Assembly: GCA_020633325.1 (NCBI GenBank)
Contig: JACKDX010000002.1
Span: forward strand, 186,001 to 250,000
Direction of reading: 5' to 3'
DNA length: 64,000 bases
Source: Myxococcales bacterium
GTDB lineage: Bacteria; Myxococcota_A; Polyangia; Polyangiales; GCA-016699535
Shown here: piece by piece, positions 17,476 to 26,196 of the stretch
Layout of the letters: each line of letters starts with the position of its first letter
How positions within the stretch are numbered: position 1 is the first letter of the stretch
Position numbers and translations under genes: made by a program
The notes under the pieces: model-generated
Told to the model about the DNA's origin: nothing
The model's database searches: none
Seen by the model: only the letters and a program-made list of their open reading frames with translations

Positions 17476-18891
17476 CTAACTAGGGGTGGTTGTCACCTCT
17501 TGGGCAATTTGATCGTAGTAACGGGCCACGCGATTCCAGGAATAATCACTCTTCATGAGACGCGCTTGGAGGTGTCGAAACCCCACGGGATCGGCAAATG
17601 CTCCTAGCGCACGCTGGCAGGTCGCAAGCAACGCGGCTGCCGCAGTCTCGTCATAAACAAAACCTGTCCCCGTTTCCATACGAACATCACAATCGACGAT
17701 ATCCCCGCCTAGCGGCAAGGTGCTTGGCGCAATCGGGGCGGCGCCATACCGCATCGCGGCTAAGGTAAGTGCGGGATCCTCCATGTCTGGCGGCACGAGG
17801 AATAAATCGCCCCCCGCGAGTATCTGGTGCACTTTTTGCTCTGTATCCATCGGCGCTTGCGCAAAACGATCGGGAAATTTGTCGCGCAGTGAATCAACGT
17901 ACGGCGCTTGCACCTCTAAAGACTGCATGAGCAGGATTTGCACGTCGTTACGCAGTAACGCAATCAGCACTTCCACAAAGGAAGGCTTTGAGGCTTCTAG
18001 AGATGGCATCAAAGCCACAAGAAGCGGCACTTCTGTCCGTAACGGTAGGGCGTAAAGCGATTGAATTGCGGTTTTACAGCGAACCTTCCCGCTAAGATCG
18101 CTGACGTCGTAGGGAAAGGCGATCAGACGGTCCTTGGACGGGTCCCACACTCCCCCGTCGATGCCGTAAGGAATGCCTAAAGGCGGCGACAGGCGCTCTT
18201 TGAAGATTCGAGATAGACCATGCGCGAAAGGCTCAGAGAGCAAAGAAGTCGCCTGCGATGCGCCCATAGTCAACACCCGGTCCGAGCTCCGCACCGCTGC
18301 CGCGACAAGGTTCAACGAGCCACCGTAAATGAGATCTCCTGAATACCCCTGCTGAGACAGTCCCAAAGCGCTCAGCATGATCTCCGGAAGCCGTCCCTGA
18401 TGTTGCAGATCATAGACGCTATAGAGAGTTGGTAAACTCGCTGTTCGGTGCTTAGAAATTACGGCCCCGAGCGCCATGGGCCAATCGTGCCAATGCACCA
18501 AGTCAAAATGCTCCTTTCGCTCATTGAGCCACTGCGCGGCTGCAGACGCAAAGACCAGCATGCGCAGAATACAATCTTCATTGCTGTCATCTTTTGGGTC
18601 GTAGGGCCGCTCAAACAACGAGCGATTGTCCAGAAAGACCGTGGTGACTCCGCTAGCGCTGCGGCCATCGTAGATGTGAAACTCTCGAATGTGCTGACCC
18701 AGTGTCACATGAATGGAGTCAAGACGCCGGGCAAGTGAAAGCGCTTTCGCATTGATGGAAGGGTACAAAGGAGACAGAAGCGTCACATCGTGATTGAGAT
18801 GCCTAAGCGCGTGGCTCAACCCGGAGCTGACTTTGGCCGCCGGGCTTGCGCCATAGGGAGCGATGTCTGGACTCACGCAAAGAATGTGCAT
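17476..18891 (-). CDS. Glycogen/starch synthase-like GT5 protein, divergent
   Basis: A 471-residue GT-B glycosyltransferase related to GlgA. Family landmarks: ILCVSPDIAPYG at the N-terminus, VHWHDWPMALGAV (about 132-144), GIPYGIDGGVWDP (239-251) and AMRYGAAPIAP (379-389). The ADP-glucose site is altered: the usual KxGGL near the N-terminus reads K20-VSSGL, and the usual SRLTxQKG reads MPSLEASKP (295-303), so the phosphate-binding Arg is Ser while the Lys (302) remains. The Glu before the C-terminal helix (E371) seems kept. It may use another donor, or be inactive or regulatory. The ATG at 18891 gives the standard N-terminus; a GTG at 18900 is also possible. It is the first gene of a three-gene unit. 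Confidence 0.75.
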   Translation of the reverse strand: MHILCVSPDIAPYGASPAAKVSSGLSHALRHLNHDVTLLSPLYPSINAKALSLARRLDSIHVTLGQHIREFHIYDGRSASGVTTVFLDNRSLFERPYDPKDDSNEDCILRMLVFASAAAQWLNERKEHFDLVHWHDWPMALGAVISKHRTASLPTLYSVYDLQHQGRLPEIMLSALGLSQQGYSGDLIYGGSLNLVAAAVRSSDRVLTMGASQATSLLSEPFAHGLSRIFKERLSPPLGIPYGIDGGVWDPSKDRLIAFPYDVSDLSGKVRCKTAIQSLYALPLRTEVPLLVALMPSLEASKPSFVEVLIALLRNDVQILLMQSLEVQAPYVDSLRDKFPDRFAQAPMDTEQKVHQILAGGDLFLVPPDMEDPALTLAAMRYGAAPIAPSTLPLGGDIVDCDVRMETGTGFVYDETAAAALLATCQRALGAFADPVGFRHLQARLMKSDYSWNRVARYYDQIAQEVTTTPS

Positions 18892-18949
18892 AGGGTCCAC
18901 TCTATACCGTTCTCTTGTCGAGAAACCAAACCTGGTTTGTTAATCGCCC

Positions 18950-19327
18950 ATGGCAACAAGTCCCACCAAAGTTGCGATCTTACTGGTCGATCATGGAAGC
19001 ACCCGTGAAGAAGCTAACCGGTGTTTGCCGCAGATCGCCGAACTTCTGCAGGCGCGAATTGGCGCCGACATTCTGGTGACCTATGCGCACATGGAACTCG
19101 CCTCGCCAAACATTGCCCAGGCTATTGCAAGGTGCCGAAAGTCAGGCATCACCGACATGGTGGTGCATCCGTACATGCTCGCACCCGGAAGGCACGCGAG
19201 CACCGACATCCCCAATCTCGTGGCCGATGCAGCCTATCCGGGCCTCAAGGTCCGCATCACTGACGCATTGGGGGTGCACCCCGCTCTTGTGGACGCCATA
19301 ATGGACCGATGTGGTGTGGTGCCATGA
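18950..19327 (+). CDS. CbiX/SirB-type chelatase family protein
   Basis: A 125-residue single-domain CbiX-family protein, the short form of class II tetrapyrrole chelatase (sirohydrochlorin cobalt- or ferrochelatase). Seen: ILLVDHGSTREEAN, with the metal-binding His (about residue 15), AHMELASPNIAQAI and VVHPYMLAPGRHASTDIP with the second conserved His. Its stop overlaps the start of hemH as ATGA, so the two chelatases are translated together. Sirohydrochlorin as substrate is the family default, but its fusion-like coupling to hemH suggests a role in heme or siroheme supply. Confidence 0.88.
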   Translation: MATSPTKVAILLVDHGSTREEANRCLPQIAELLQARIGADILVTYAHMELASPNIAQAIARCRKSGITDMVVHPYMLAPGRHASTDIPNLVADAAYPGLKVRITDALGVHPALVDAIMDRCGVVP

Positions 19328-20325
19328 CTGCCCCGGATGCGGTGTTGCTCTTATCGTTTGGAGGCCCGGAAGGCCCCGATGAGGTCATGCCTTTTTTGAG
19401 GCACGTCGTAAAAGGACGCAATGTGCCCGACTCAAGGCTCGCTAAAGTTGCTGAGGGCTATGCGGAAATGGGCGGGATAAGCCCCATCAATGAACAAAAC
19501 CGCCGCTTACGAACTGCCTTGGAGCGCGCGCTTAGAACGAGTGGGTCCAATCTTCCAGTGTATTTTGGCAATCGTCATTGGCATCCGTTCCTAAGCGATA
19601 CCCTTGCGAAAATGACTGCAGATGGGATCGAACAAGCGGTGGTGTTTGTGACCTCACCGTATAGCTCGTATTCGTCCTGCCGGCAGTATCTAGAGGCGAT
19701 GGCGGACGCGCAGCGCGCTCAGGGGACTCGAGCCCCCGAGCTGTTTAAGCTGCGTCCTTTCTACAATCATCCGGAGTTTATTAGAGCGTGGGTCGACCGC
19801 GCGCGCGAACCTCTTGCTGCCTTGCAACACAAAGCTGGACCCAAAGGGGTTTCGCTACTGTTCAGCGCGCACAGTATTCCTCTTAGCATCGCAAGAAACT
19901 GTGACTATGTGATGCAGCTAGGCGAAGTCGCGCGCCTTGTGGCTGGGGAGCTTGGTCCAACACGTTTTTCACTGGCGTTTCAAAGCCGTAGCGGCTCGCC
20001 CCAAATTCCCTGGCTTGAGCCCGACATCAACGATGCACTCGCGAAAGCGCAGACAGCGGGGGAAACGCATGTGCTGATGATCCCGATTGGTTTTGTTTCA
20101 GATCACATGGAGGTGGTTTACGATCTCGATCGCGGTTCGCTGCCCCTAGCGCGGCGTAATGGGCTAGAAGTGGAGCGGGCTCAGACGGTGGGTGACCATC
20201 CTGCTATGGTGCAGATGATTGAGGAGCTTATTCGTGAGCACACCCACGGGCTAACGCCGCGTGCGGTCGGTCGTTTTGGAGCCAGGGGGGCGCCCTGTGC
20301 CCCAGATTGCTGCCCCCTCGCGTAG
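19324..20325 (+). CDS. hemH: Ferrochelatase (protoporphyrin/coproporphyrin type)
   Basis: A 333-residue HemH that inserts Fe2+ into a porphyrin at the end of heme synthesis. Seen: LLLSFGGPEGPDEVMPFL at the N-terminus, GGISPINEQNRRL, the catalytic His in LFSAHSIPLSIA and the acidic metal path in PIGFVSDHMEVVYDLD. The ATG at 19324, overlapping the upstream stop, fits the family better than an upstream GTG. The C-terminal tail GAPCAPDCCPLA carries three Cys; several bacterial ferrochelatases, including myxobacterial ones, hold a [2Fe-2S] cluster at C-terminal Cys residues, so this one may too. The 104-bp gap to the convergent nuclease gene holds no clear terminator. Confidence 0.93.
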   Translation: MTAPDAVLLLSFGGPEGPDEVMPFLRHVVKGRNVPDSRLAKVAEGYAEMGGISPINEQNRRLRTALERALRTSGSNLPVYFGNRHWHPFLSDTLAKMTADGIEQAVVFVTSPYSSYSSCRQYLEAMADAQRAQGTRAPELFKLRPFYNHPEFIRAWVDRAREPLAALQHKAGPKGVSLLFSAHSIPLSIARNCDYVMQLGEVARLVAGELGPTRFSLAFQSRSGSPQIPWLEPDINDALAKAQTAGETHVLMIPIGFVSDHMEVVYDLDRGSLPLARRNGLEVERAQTVGDHPAMVQMIEELIREHTHGLTPRAVGRFGARGAPCAPDCCPLA

Positions 20326-20429
20326 CCAAAGCAGCGCCGTACAAGCGAGAGGCCCTTTTCATTGAGCGTGCTAGGGGCGCAAGCGCATCTCGGCGCCACT
20401 GCGTGGTATCCGGCGCTTGACAGGCCTTC

Positions 20430-20966
20430 TTATCGAAGCAGGAGCCACAAAAGCACCGCGGTCAGAACAATCCACGCGAGCAGCACGAAAGGGTGTCGGC
20501 GTTGCCGTATACGTGGTTCAAAGAAAACCACTTCATGCACGGTTTTGCGGGGCACATTAACCAGCAGCGCCCCATCCGCTTGGTAGGCCACGAGGTATTC
20601 CAGTAACTGCCTACGGGTTGCAGCGGTTTCGAGTTGCGTGGCCATCTCTCCGGTCTTGATCTCCGCCACAAACTGCCTCCCGTGACGCTCCACAATGGCG
20701 TCCGCCCGAAGCGCGATGGCCCTTTGGGCACCATCTACCTCGATGTGCCACGTCTTCGAACATTGAGTAGCAACAATGGAATAACCGTAGGCCTCGAGTA
20801 GCGCGATAGCCGCTTGCTCGCCTTCAATGGCAACCCGGCTTCTGCGGCGGGCTTTCCAACGCCGACGGGATGCGCCGAGCCACGAGGCGAGCATCCCATA
20901 CAACAATGCGCCGCTTGCCATCGCAATCACGACCCACAACAGCGTGATCCGCGCCTCCGAGTACAT
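20430..20966 (-). CDS. Membrane-anchored PD-(D/E)XK nuclease-like protein
   Basis: A 178-residue protein not recognised as a named family. Seen: an N-terminal membrane helix (about 7-30), an Arg-rich stretch (34-44), a soluble domain, a basic RIRQRRH (152-158) and a C-terminal helix (160-177). The soluble domain has the nuclease core pattern: Glu48/Glu50 in helix 1, RADAIVE with Asp89, AEIKTG with Glu102 and Lys104, and Gln120 in a following helix (RRQLLEY). The basic flanks predict that the domain faces the cytoplasm. The frame is open far upstream but ATG 20966 is the first that does not run antisense into dprA. It is divergent from dprA with 45 bp between. Nuclease activity is inferred from motifs only. 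Confidence 0.7.
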   Translation of the reverse strand: MYSEARITLLWVVIAMASGALLYGMLASWLGASRRRWKARRRSRVAIEGEQAAIALLEAYGYSIVATQCSKTWHIEVDGAQRAIALRADAIVERHGRQFVAEIKTGEMATQLETAATRRQLLEYLVAYQADGALLVNVPRKTVHEVVFFEPRIRQRRHPFVLLAWIVLTAVLLWLLLR

Positions 20967-21011
20967 CAGCTGACGCAACCACGGTTCAAACCGACCCGAC
21001 AAGCTTTCGGC

Positions 21012-21944
21012 ATGCCTCCGCCCACTACCGATTCTTCTCCATTGGCGCCCGATCACCCCCTCACGAGGAAAATTCACGGCAGACTGAAGGAAAGGGCGCC
21101 CCAGCAACTTTTTGCCAAGGGCGGTTTCGAGGCTCTCCCTCCCATGATCGCCATCGTGGGGACGAGATATGCCGATGAGGATTCCCTCACCTTTACCTCC
21201 AAGCTTGCATCGGAACTGGCACGCGCCGGATGGTGCATTATTTCGGGCGGCGCCAGCGGAATCGATACCGCCGCCCACGAGGGCGCGCTCAAGGCGCCGG
21301 GCCGCACGGTGGTTGTGTGTGGGACGCCGCTCGACCGGGTCTACCCCAGCTCGAATCGCCAGTTGTTTCGCCGCATCGTGGATGAGGGGGGTGCGCTCTT
21401 TTCTGAGCACTCCGAGGGTACGGGCGTCTACCCGGGCATGTTTGTTGCGCGCAATCGACTCATCGCTGCGTTGGCAGAGGCGGTCATCGTGGTCCGAGCG
21501 CCCGCCAAGAGCGGAGCGCTGAGCACGGCGGCATACGCAAAATCGATGGATATTCCAGTCTTTTTCGTGCCGGCAGCGCCTTGGGACCCCCGCGGGATGG
21601 GCTGTTTGATGCTAGCCCGGCGGGGGGCCAAGATTTGCACTTCCCCTCAAGATGTCCTATCCGATGCGGCCTTGGGAGCCCTCACACGGATGGCCCCCCC
21701 TCAAACCGCACCGAAGGTGGCACGGAATTTGATGAATAATATCAGCGAATTAGACGAAGACAGCCGCGCAATTGTCGATCTCTTGGCCAGAGGAGGTCGG
21801 CAAAGTGAGGAGTTGGTTCGGATTTTGGGCTTTTCGGCGAAAAGAGTACAACGCGCGCTGGTCATGCTTTGCTTGGCCCAGCACATCGTAGAGAAAGCCC
21901 CCGGGGAGTACGATCTATGGCCCCATTATGGGCATAACGGATAA
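21012..21944 (+). CDS. dprA: DNA-processing protein DprA (Smf)
   Basis: A 310-residue DprA, which loads RecA on incoming single-stranded DNA in natural transformation and also protects ssDNA. Seen: the Rossmann-like core with IAIVGTRYADEDS, IISGGASGIDTAAHEGAL (about 76-93), VVCGTPLDRVYP, FVARNRLIAAL and VRAPAKSGALSTAAYA, then a C-terminal winged helix (about 245-310). The N-terminal SAM domain of many DprA proteins is missing or reduced to about 40 residues. The frame is open upstream, but that part is antisense to the nuclease gene; ATG 21012 was chosen. It lies 11 bp before topA, as in Firmicutes. Confidence 0.92.
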   Translation: MPPPTTDSSPLAPDHPLTRKIHGRLKERAPQQLFAKGGFEALPPMIAIVGTRYADEDSLTFTSKLASELARAGWCIISGGASGIDTAAHEGALKAPGRTVVVCGTPLDRVYPSSNRQLFRRIVDEGGALFSEHSEGTGVYPGMFVARNRLIAALAEAVIVVRAPAKSGALSTAAYAKSMDIPVFFVPAAPWDPRGMGCLMLARRGAKICTSPQDVLSDAALGALTRMAPPQTAPKVARNLMNNISELDEDSRAIVDLLARGGRQSEELVRILGFSAKRVQRALVMLCLAQHIVEKAPGEYDLWPHYGHNG

Positions 21945-21955
21945 GGAATCGGGAT

Positions 21956-24328
21956 ATGAGCAAATCCTTAGTCATCGTGGAGTCGCCAGCCAAAGCCAAG
22001 ACCATCCAGAAATACTTGGGTAAGGGTTACACGGTCATGGCCTCCAAGGGGCATCTTAAAGATCTCCCCAAACGCGGTGGCGTGGATTTCGACAACGATT
22101 TTCAAGAAACCTACGAGTTGATTGAGGAAAAAGGCAAGGCGGAGGTCCTCAAAACGATCAAGCAGACTGCCAAGAATGTCGATGAGGTGCTGTTGGCAAC
22201 AGACCCTGATCGCGAAGGCGAGGCGATCGCGTGGCACATCAAAGAGGAACTCGAAAAGTCCAAGATCAAGGCAAGCATCTCGCGGGTACTCTTTATAGAG
22301 ATCACCAAGAAAGGGGTACAGGCCGGCATCGCGCATCCCCGAGAGCTTGACACCGACCTCTACGAAGCGCAGCGCACCCGCCGCGTCCTCGACAGAATCG
22401 GAGGTTATCCGCTTTCCAATCTGCTGTGGCGAAAGCTTGCCTTTGGGTTATCGGCCGGCCGCGTACAAACGCCCGCGCTTCGGATCATTGTGGACCGCCA
22501 GCGTGAGATAGACGCGTTTGTCCCTGTTAAGTATTGGCTGGTGGATGCGGCATTGGTGGGCACCCAAAGGCCGAGTTTTACCGCGTGGTTAGAATCGGTG
22601 GACGGTCAGAAGCTCGAGAGGGTCAGCTCCAAGCCTTCGGTGGATAGCGGCGAGCTTGCAGATACGTATGTCGCGGAGCTAAAGCAGGCGCCCTATACCG
22701 TAAGCAAGATCACGAAGCGGGCGCAAAAGCGCAGCGCTCCTGCACCCTACACCACCTCCAAACTACAGCAGGACGCATCCACACGTCTGGGCATGCAGCC
22801 TAAGAGCACCATGCGGGTGGCTCAACGGCTATACGAAGGCGTGGAGGTAGGGCGCGGCAGTGAGGCCGAGGTCGTCGGTCTCATCACGTACATGCGCACC
22901 GACAGCGTTCGTGTCTCTGATGATGCGGTGACTGAGTGCCGTGATTACATCAAAACCACTTACGGCAAAGACAGCTTACCCGACAAGCCCAATTTTTTTA
23001 AAACCAAAAAGCAAAATGTTCAAGATGCACACGAAGCAATTCGGCCTACGCGGATGGATCTGCCCCCGGAGAAGGTGCAACACGATCTGAAATCCGAGCA
23101 GTTTAGGCTCTACAAGCTGGTGTGGGATCGCTTCGTGGCATCTCAAATGATGCCTGCAGTCTATGATCAGACGGCCGTAGAGATTCATGCCAAGGGAAAG
23201 TCCCACCTCTATGGTTTGCGTGTCAGTGGCAGCGTGCTCAAAGTGCCTGGATGGAAACGCGTCTACGGGGCCTTGAGCACAGAGCTCGCGGGCGAGGAAG
23301 CATCCGCAGAGGAGATGGAGGAAGGGCTTCTTCCCGAGCTCACGGAAGGGGAAGCTTTGACCTTGGTGGTGCCCCCGAGCGTTCAGTCCCATGCAAAACA
23401 AACAGAACCCCCGCCCTATTTCAATGAAGCCAGCCTGATTAAGAAACTCGAGGAAGAGGGCATCGGGAGGCCGAGCACGTATGCGGAAATCATCAGCAAG
23501 GTTGAGGCGCGCGACTATGTGAGAAAAGTCGAAAACAAGCTTAAGCCCACACCCTTAGGCATGTTGGTCATCGATCGGCTCGTAGGCGATGGCTTCATGT
23601 TGGCGGATATCGGGTTTACGCGAAAACTGGAAGACGACCTGGACGCGGTCGCAGAGGCTCGTGCGAAGCGGATCGAGGTGCTGGCGCCCTTTCACGAGAC
23701 CCTACAGGCCAAAATTGCTAAGGTGCTTGAGCAGAGTGGCAAGTGGTGGCCGGAGCCCGAAACGCTGGACGAGAAGTGCCCCGAGTGCGGCAAAGCGTTG
23801 ATGAAACGCTGGGGGCGCAACGGGCCGTTCATCGGTTGTCCGGGATATCCCGAGTGCAAGTACACGCGAAACATTCCTGGGGCTGATGATGAGGAGGGCA
23901 ACGGGAGCCGTGAGCCGGAAGTGACGGCATATACCTGCGATGACTGCCAGTCGCCCATGCTGAAGCGGTGGGGACGAAACGGATACTTCCTCGGTTGCTC
24001 GCGCTATCCGGCCTGCAAACACACGCGCAACCTTCCCTTGGGTGTCCACTGCCCCAAGTGCGGCGGTGAAATCGTGCAAGTGAAAGGTAAAGCTCGCGGT
24101 CGACCGTTCTATGGTTGTGCCAACTACAACTCGCCCGCGAAGTGCGATTTCCGTGTGTGGCAAAGACCCGTGGCACATCCTTGTCCCAAATGTGGAACGG
24201 ACTTCCTCGTGCCTTCGGGTGGCAAACGCAATCCCGGGCTCAAGTGTGTCAAGGAAGGTTGCGACTATCATGGCCCGATGCCGGATGCCAATGAGGCCAA
24301 GAGCGATGATATGGCCGCCACCGGGTAG
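21956..24328 (+). CDS. topA: DNA topoisomerase I
   Basis: A 790-residue type IA topoisomerase that relaxes negative supercoils. Seen: TOPRIM domain with VIVESPAKAKTI (Glu9) and the acidic TDPDREGEA (82-90), the active-site Tyr312 in LITYMRTDS, and four C-terminal zinc-ribbon modules. The first two are CPECG…CPGYPEC and CDDCQ…CSRYPAC with the shared core KRWGRNG; the third and fourth (CPKCGGEI, CPKCGTDF) are more divergent. TopA of this size is normal for the group. AAGGAA precedes the ATG. It is probably cotranscribed with dprA. Confidence 0.97.
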   Translation: MSKSLVIVESPAKAKTIQKYLGKGYTVMASKGHLKDLPKRGGVDFDNDFQETYELIEEKGKAEVLKTIKQTAKNVDEVLLATDPDREGEAIAWHIKEELEKSKIKASISRVLFIEITKKGVQAGIAHPRELDTDLYEAQRTRRVLDRIGGYPLSNLLWRKLAFGLSAGRVQTPALRIIVDRQREIDAFVPVKYWLVDAALVGTQRPSFTAWLESVDGQKLERVSSKPSVDSGELADTYVAELKQAPYTVSKITKRAQKRSAPAPYTTSKLQQDASTRLGMQPKSTMRVAQRLYEGVEVGRGSEAEVVGLITYMRTDSVRVSDDAVTECRDYIKTTYGKDSLPDKPNFFKTKKQNVQDAHEAIRPTRMDLPPEKVQHDLKSEQFRLYKLVWDRFVASQMMPAVYDQTAVEIHAKGKSHLYGLRVSGSVLKVPGWKRVYGALSTELAGEEASAEEMEEGLLPELTEGEALTLVVPPSVQSHAKQTEPPPYFNEASLIKKLEEEGIGRPSTYAEIISKVEARDYVRKVENKLKPTPLGMLVIDRLVGDGFMLADIGFTRKLEDDLDAVAEARAKRIEVLAPFHETLQAKIAKVLEQSGKWWPEPETLDEKCPECGKALMKRWGRNGPFIGCPGYPECKYTRNIPGADDEEGNGSREPEVTAYTCDDCQSPMLKRWGRNGYFLGCSRYPACKHTRNLPLGVHCPKCGGEIVQVKGKARGRPFYGCANYNSPAKCDFRVWQRPVAHPCPKCGTDFLVPSGGKRNPGLKCVKEGCDYHGPMPDANEAKSDDMAATG

Positions 24329-24359
24329 AGCCGGGCCCGCGCGAAGACCGCGATCATGC

Positions 24360-25052
24360 TTGCAGCACAGAATAGGATGGTTGGTTGCCGCCTGGGCGCT
24401 CGTTTTACCCGTCACGACGCGTGCGGATGATGCACAGCTGTGGCTCGCCACCATCGCCACCACGTCGCTCGATGAGGATGCGCCTCGGTGGCGGGGATAC
24501 TTGGAACTACAATCCCGAATGGGTGAATACGGCACGCAGTTCATTGTCAGGCCCGCGCTAGGTTTTCAGGTGTTTGAAGGCGGGGCGGTATGGCTGGGGT
24601 ATGCATGGTTACCCACGGTGGCAAACGGCGTCGCGCCCGATGTTTACGAGCAACGCATCTGGCAGCAGTGGTCGCTCGCCCATCAGAGCGAGGTGGCGAC
24701 ATTTGGATCTCGCAGTCGCCTGGAAGAGCGCTTTATGGCCCACGACAGCGATGTGGGGTTCCGCTTTCGGCAACAGTTTCGCGCGAACTGGACTTTCATG
24801 CCCAAAGCGACGTTCTACTTGCCGACGACACTCGAGCTGTTGTTCGATCTAAACACGCCAGCCTGGCGCCCCCAAGGCGGCTTCGACCATTACCGTCTCT
24901 TTGGCGGCCTGGGCATCAATTTGGGCAATGGTGTCTCCTTGGAGGGAGGCTACGTATTGGCGCACTATCTGAGAGAGCCGGGCGCGGACAGAAAAAGTCA
25001 CGTCGTCGCGATCAGTCTAAGTTGGAATCACAACTCTAACCCCCAGAAATGA
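24360..25052 (+). CDS. Outer-membrane beta-barrel protein, DUF2490-like
   Basis: A 230-residue exported protein with a signal peptide (IGWLVAAWALVLPV then TRA/DDAQLW) and a body of alternating hydrophobic and aromatic beta-strands (QLWLATIATTSL, GYLELQSRMG, SRLEERFM, GLGINLGNGVSLEGGYVLA), ending in an aromatic strand AISLSWNHN. This pattern fits the DUF2490 outer-membrane proteins, whose function is unknown. No ATG is in frame near the signal; a TTG at 24360 gives the best signal peptide, and an ATG at 24306 overlapping topA is the alternative. Its last 17 bp overlap the 3' end of the convergent dus gene. Confidence 0.7.
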   Translation: MQHRIGWLVAAWALVLPVTTRADDAQLWLATIATTSLDEDAPRWRGYLELQSRMGEYGTQFIVRPALGFQVFEGGAVWLGYAWLPTVANGVAPDVYEQRIWQQWSLAHQSEVATFGSRSRLEERFMAHDSDVGFRFRQQFRANWTFMPKATFYLPTTLELLFDLNTPAWRPQGGFDHYRLFGGLGINLGNGVSLEGGYVLAHYLREPGADRKSHVVAISLSWNHNSNPQK

Positions 25053-26178
25053 TGCTTTCCGCAGCCGCTTCGGGCGGCACCGCGTCATCGAGCGATTCCA
25101 AATAGCCTGCGGGAAGCGCCACTTTTTGGGTCCCGGAACGCTTCCCGCGTTTGAGGCGCCGAGCGGATTCGGGGAATTCTTGGCCGGGATCGATAGCGTC
25201 AAGCGCCCGGCCAAGTTGCTCAAATGTAGAGACATGCATCAGTCTAGCGCGCAGGGCGGCTCCGCTCGGGACTCCCTTGGTGTACCAAGCGCTGTGCTTG
25301 CGGAAGCTGCGCATGGCCGCAGTTTCGCCCAACCACTCGCATAGCATCCTGGCGTGCGTAAGCATGATCTCACGGACCTCACCAAACGTGGGCGCAGACG
25401 CGGGTTTCTGGCCGCGAAACTCATGGGCCAGATCGCGAAAGAGCCACGGTCTCCCTAAACATCCCCTGCCGACAATCACGCCGTCGCACCCCGTTTGCTC
25501 CATCATGGCAATGGCATCATGAGACTCCCAAATGTCACCGTTGCCCAAGACGGGAATATGGCGCACATGCGCTTTGAGACGGGCGATCTCCTCCCAGCGC
25601 GCCTCCCCATCGTACAGCTCGGCTGCCGTTCGCGCGTGCAAGCCCACCGCCTTGCAACCTTCTTCCTGAGCGATGTAACCCGACGATAAATGCGTATGAT
25701 GCTGTTCATCGATTCCGATACGAAACTTGATGGTGATCGGGACATCTCCTGCGTGCGTAACGGCGGCCCGAATGATATTGCTAAGGAGCTTGGGCTTCAG
25801 CGGGATGGCTGCCCCGCCCCCTTTGCGCGTGACCTTGGGAACTGGGCATCCAAAATTGAGGTCGATATGATCGACTTTGCCCTCGCTCACCAAGCGTTGG
25901 ACCGCAAGCCCCACATACATGGGGTCTACCCCATAAAGCTGAAGGCTTCGTATGGATTCTTCGGGTCCAAAATCGGTCAGTTTCAATGTCTTTTCCCGCC
26001 CATCGACCAAAGGTCGGGCCGTGATCATTTCACTCACATACAGGCCCGCGCCAAATCGTTTGCACAGCGTGCGAAACGGATAATTGGTGACGCCGGCCAT
26101 GGGAGCTAACACCACTGGAGGCCAAATCGTGAGGGCACCGAGTTTGAGTGGAGCCCACTGATGGGACGAGGCCGTCAT
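25036..26178 (-). CDS. dus: tRNA-dihydrouridine synthase, DusB-like
   Basis: A 380-residue flavoprotein that reduces uridines in the tRNA D-loop. Seen: VVLAPMAGVTNYPFR (about 22-36), the FMN-barrel motifs IDLNFGCPVPKVTRKGGG with the catalytic Cys, ITIKFRIGID, GLHARTAAELYDG, VLGNGDIW and VIVGRGCLGRPWLF. The length is slightly above the usual 320-350 because of a basic C-terminal tail (RRLKRGKRSGTQK). Its start at 26178 lies only 18 bp from that of trmFO on the other strand, so the promoters of the two tRNA-modification genes must overlap the genes themselves. It interrupts the otherwise conserved topA-trmFO order. Confidence 0.93.
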   Translation of the reverse strand: MTASSHQWAPLKLGALTIWPPVVLAPMAGVTNYPFRTLCKRFGAGLYVSEMITARPLVDGREKTLKLTDFGPEESIRSLQLYGVDPMYVGLAVQRLVSEGKVDHIDLNFGCPVPKVTRKGGGAAIPLKPKLLSNIIRAAVTHAGDVPITIKFRIGIDEQHHTHLSSGYIAQEEGCKAVGLHARTAAELYDGEARWEEIARLKAHVRHIPVLGNGDIWESHDAIAMMEQTGCDGVIVGRGCLGRPWLFRDLAHEFRGQKPASAPTFGEVREIMLTHARMLCEWLGETAAMRSFRKHSAWYTKGVPSGAALRARLMHVSTFEQLGRALDAIDPGQEFPESARRLKRGKRSGTQKVALPAGYLESLDDAVPPEAAAESIISGG

Positions 26179-26196
26179 ATGTTATACCGAAGTCCA

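Noticed and set aside
20967..21410. N-terminal extension of the membrane nuclease frame
   Set aside because: It runs antisense to the dprA Rossmann core; the membrane helix after ATG 20966 is the natural N-terminus.
23702..24544. A 280-codon open frame on the minus strand over the end of topA
   Set aside because: It is antisense to the four TopA zinc ribbons, which are clearly coding.
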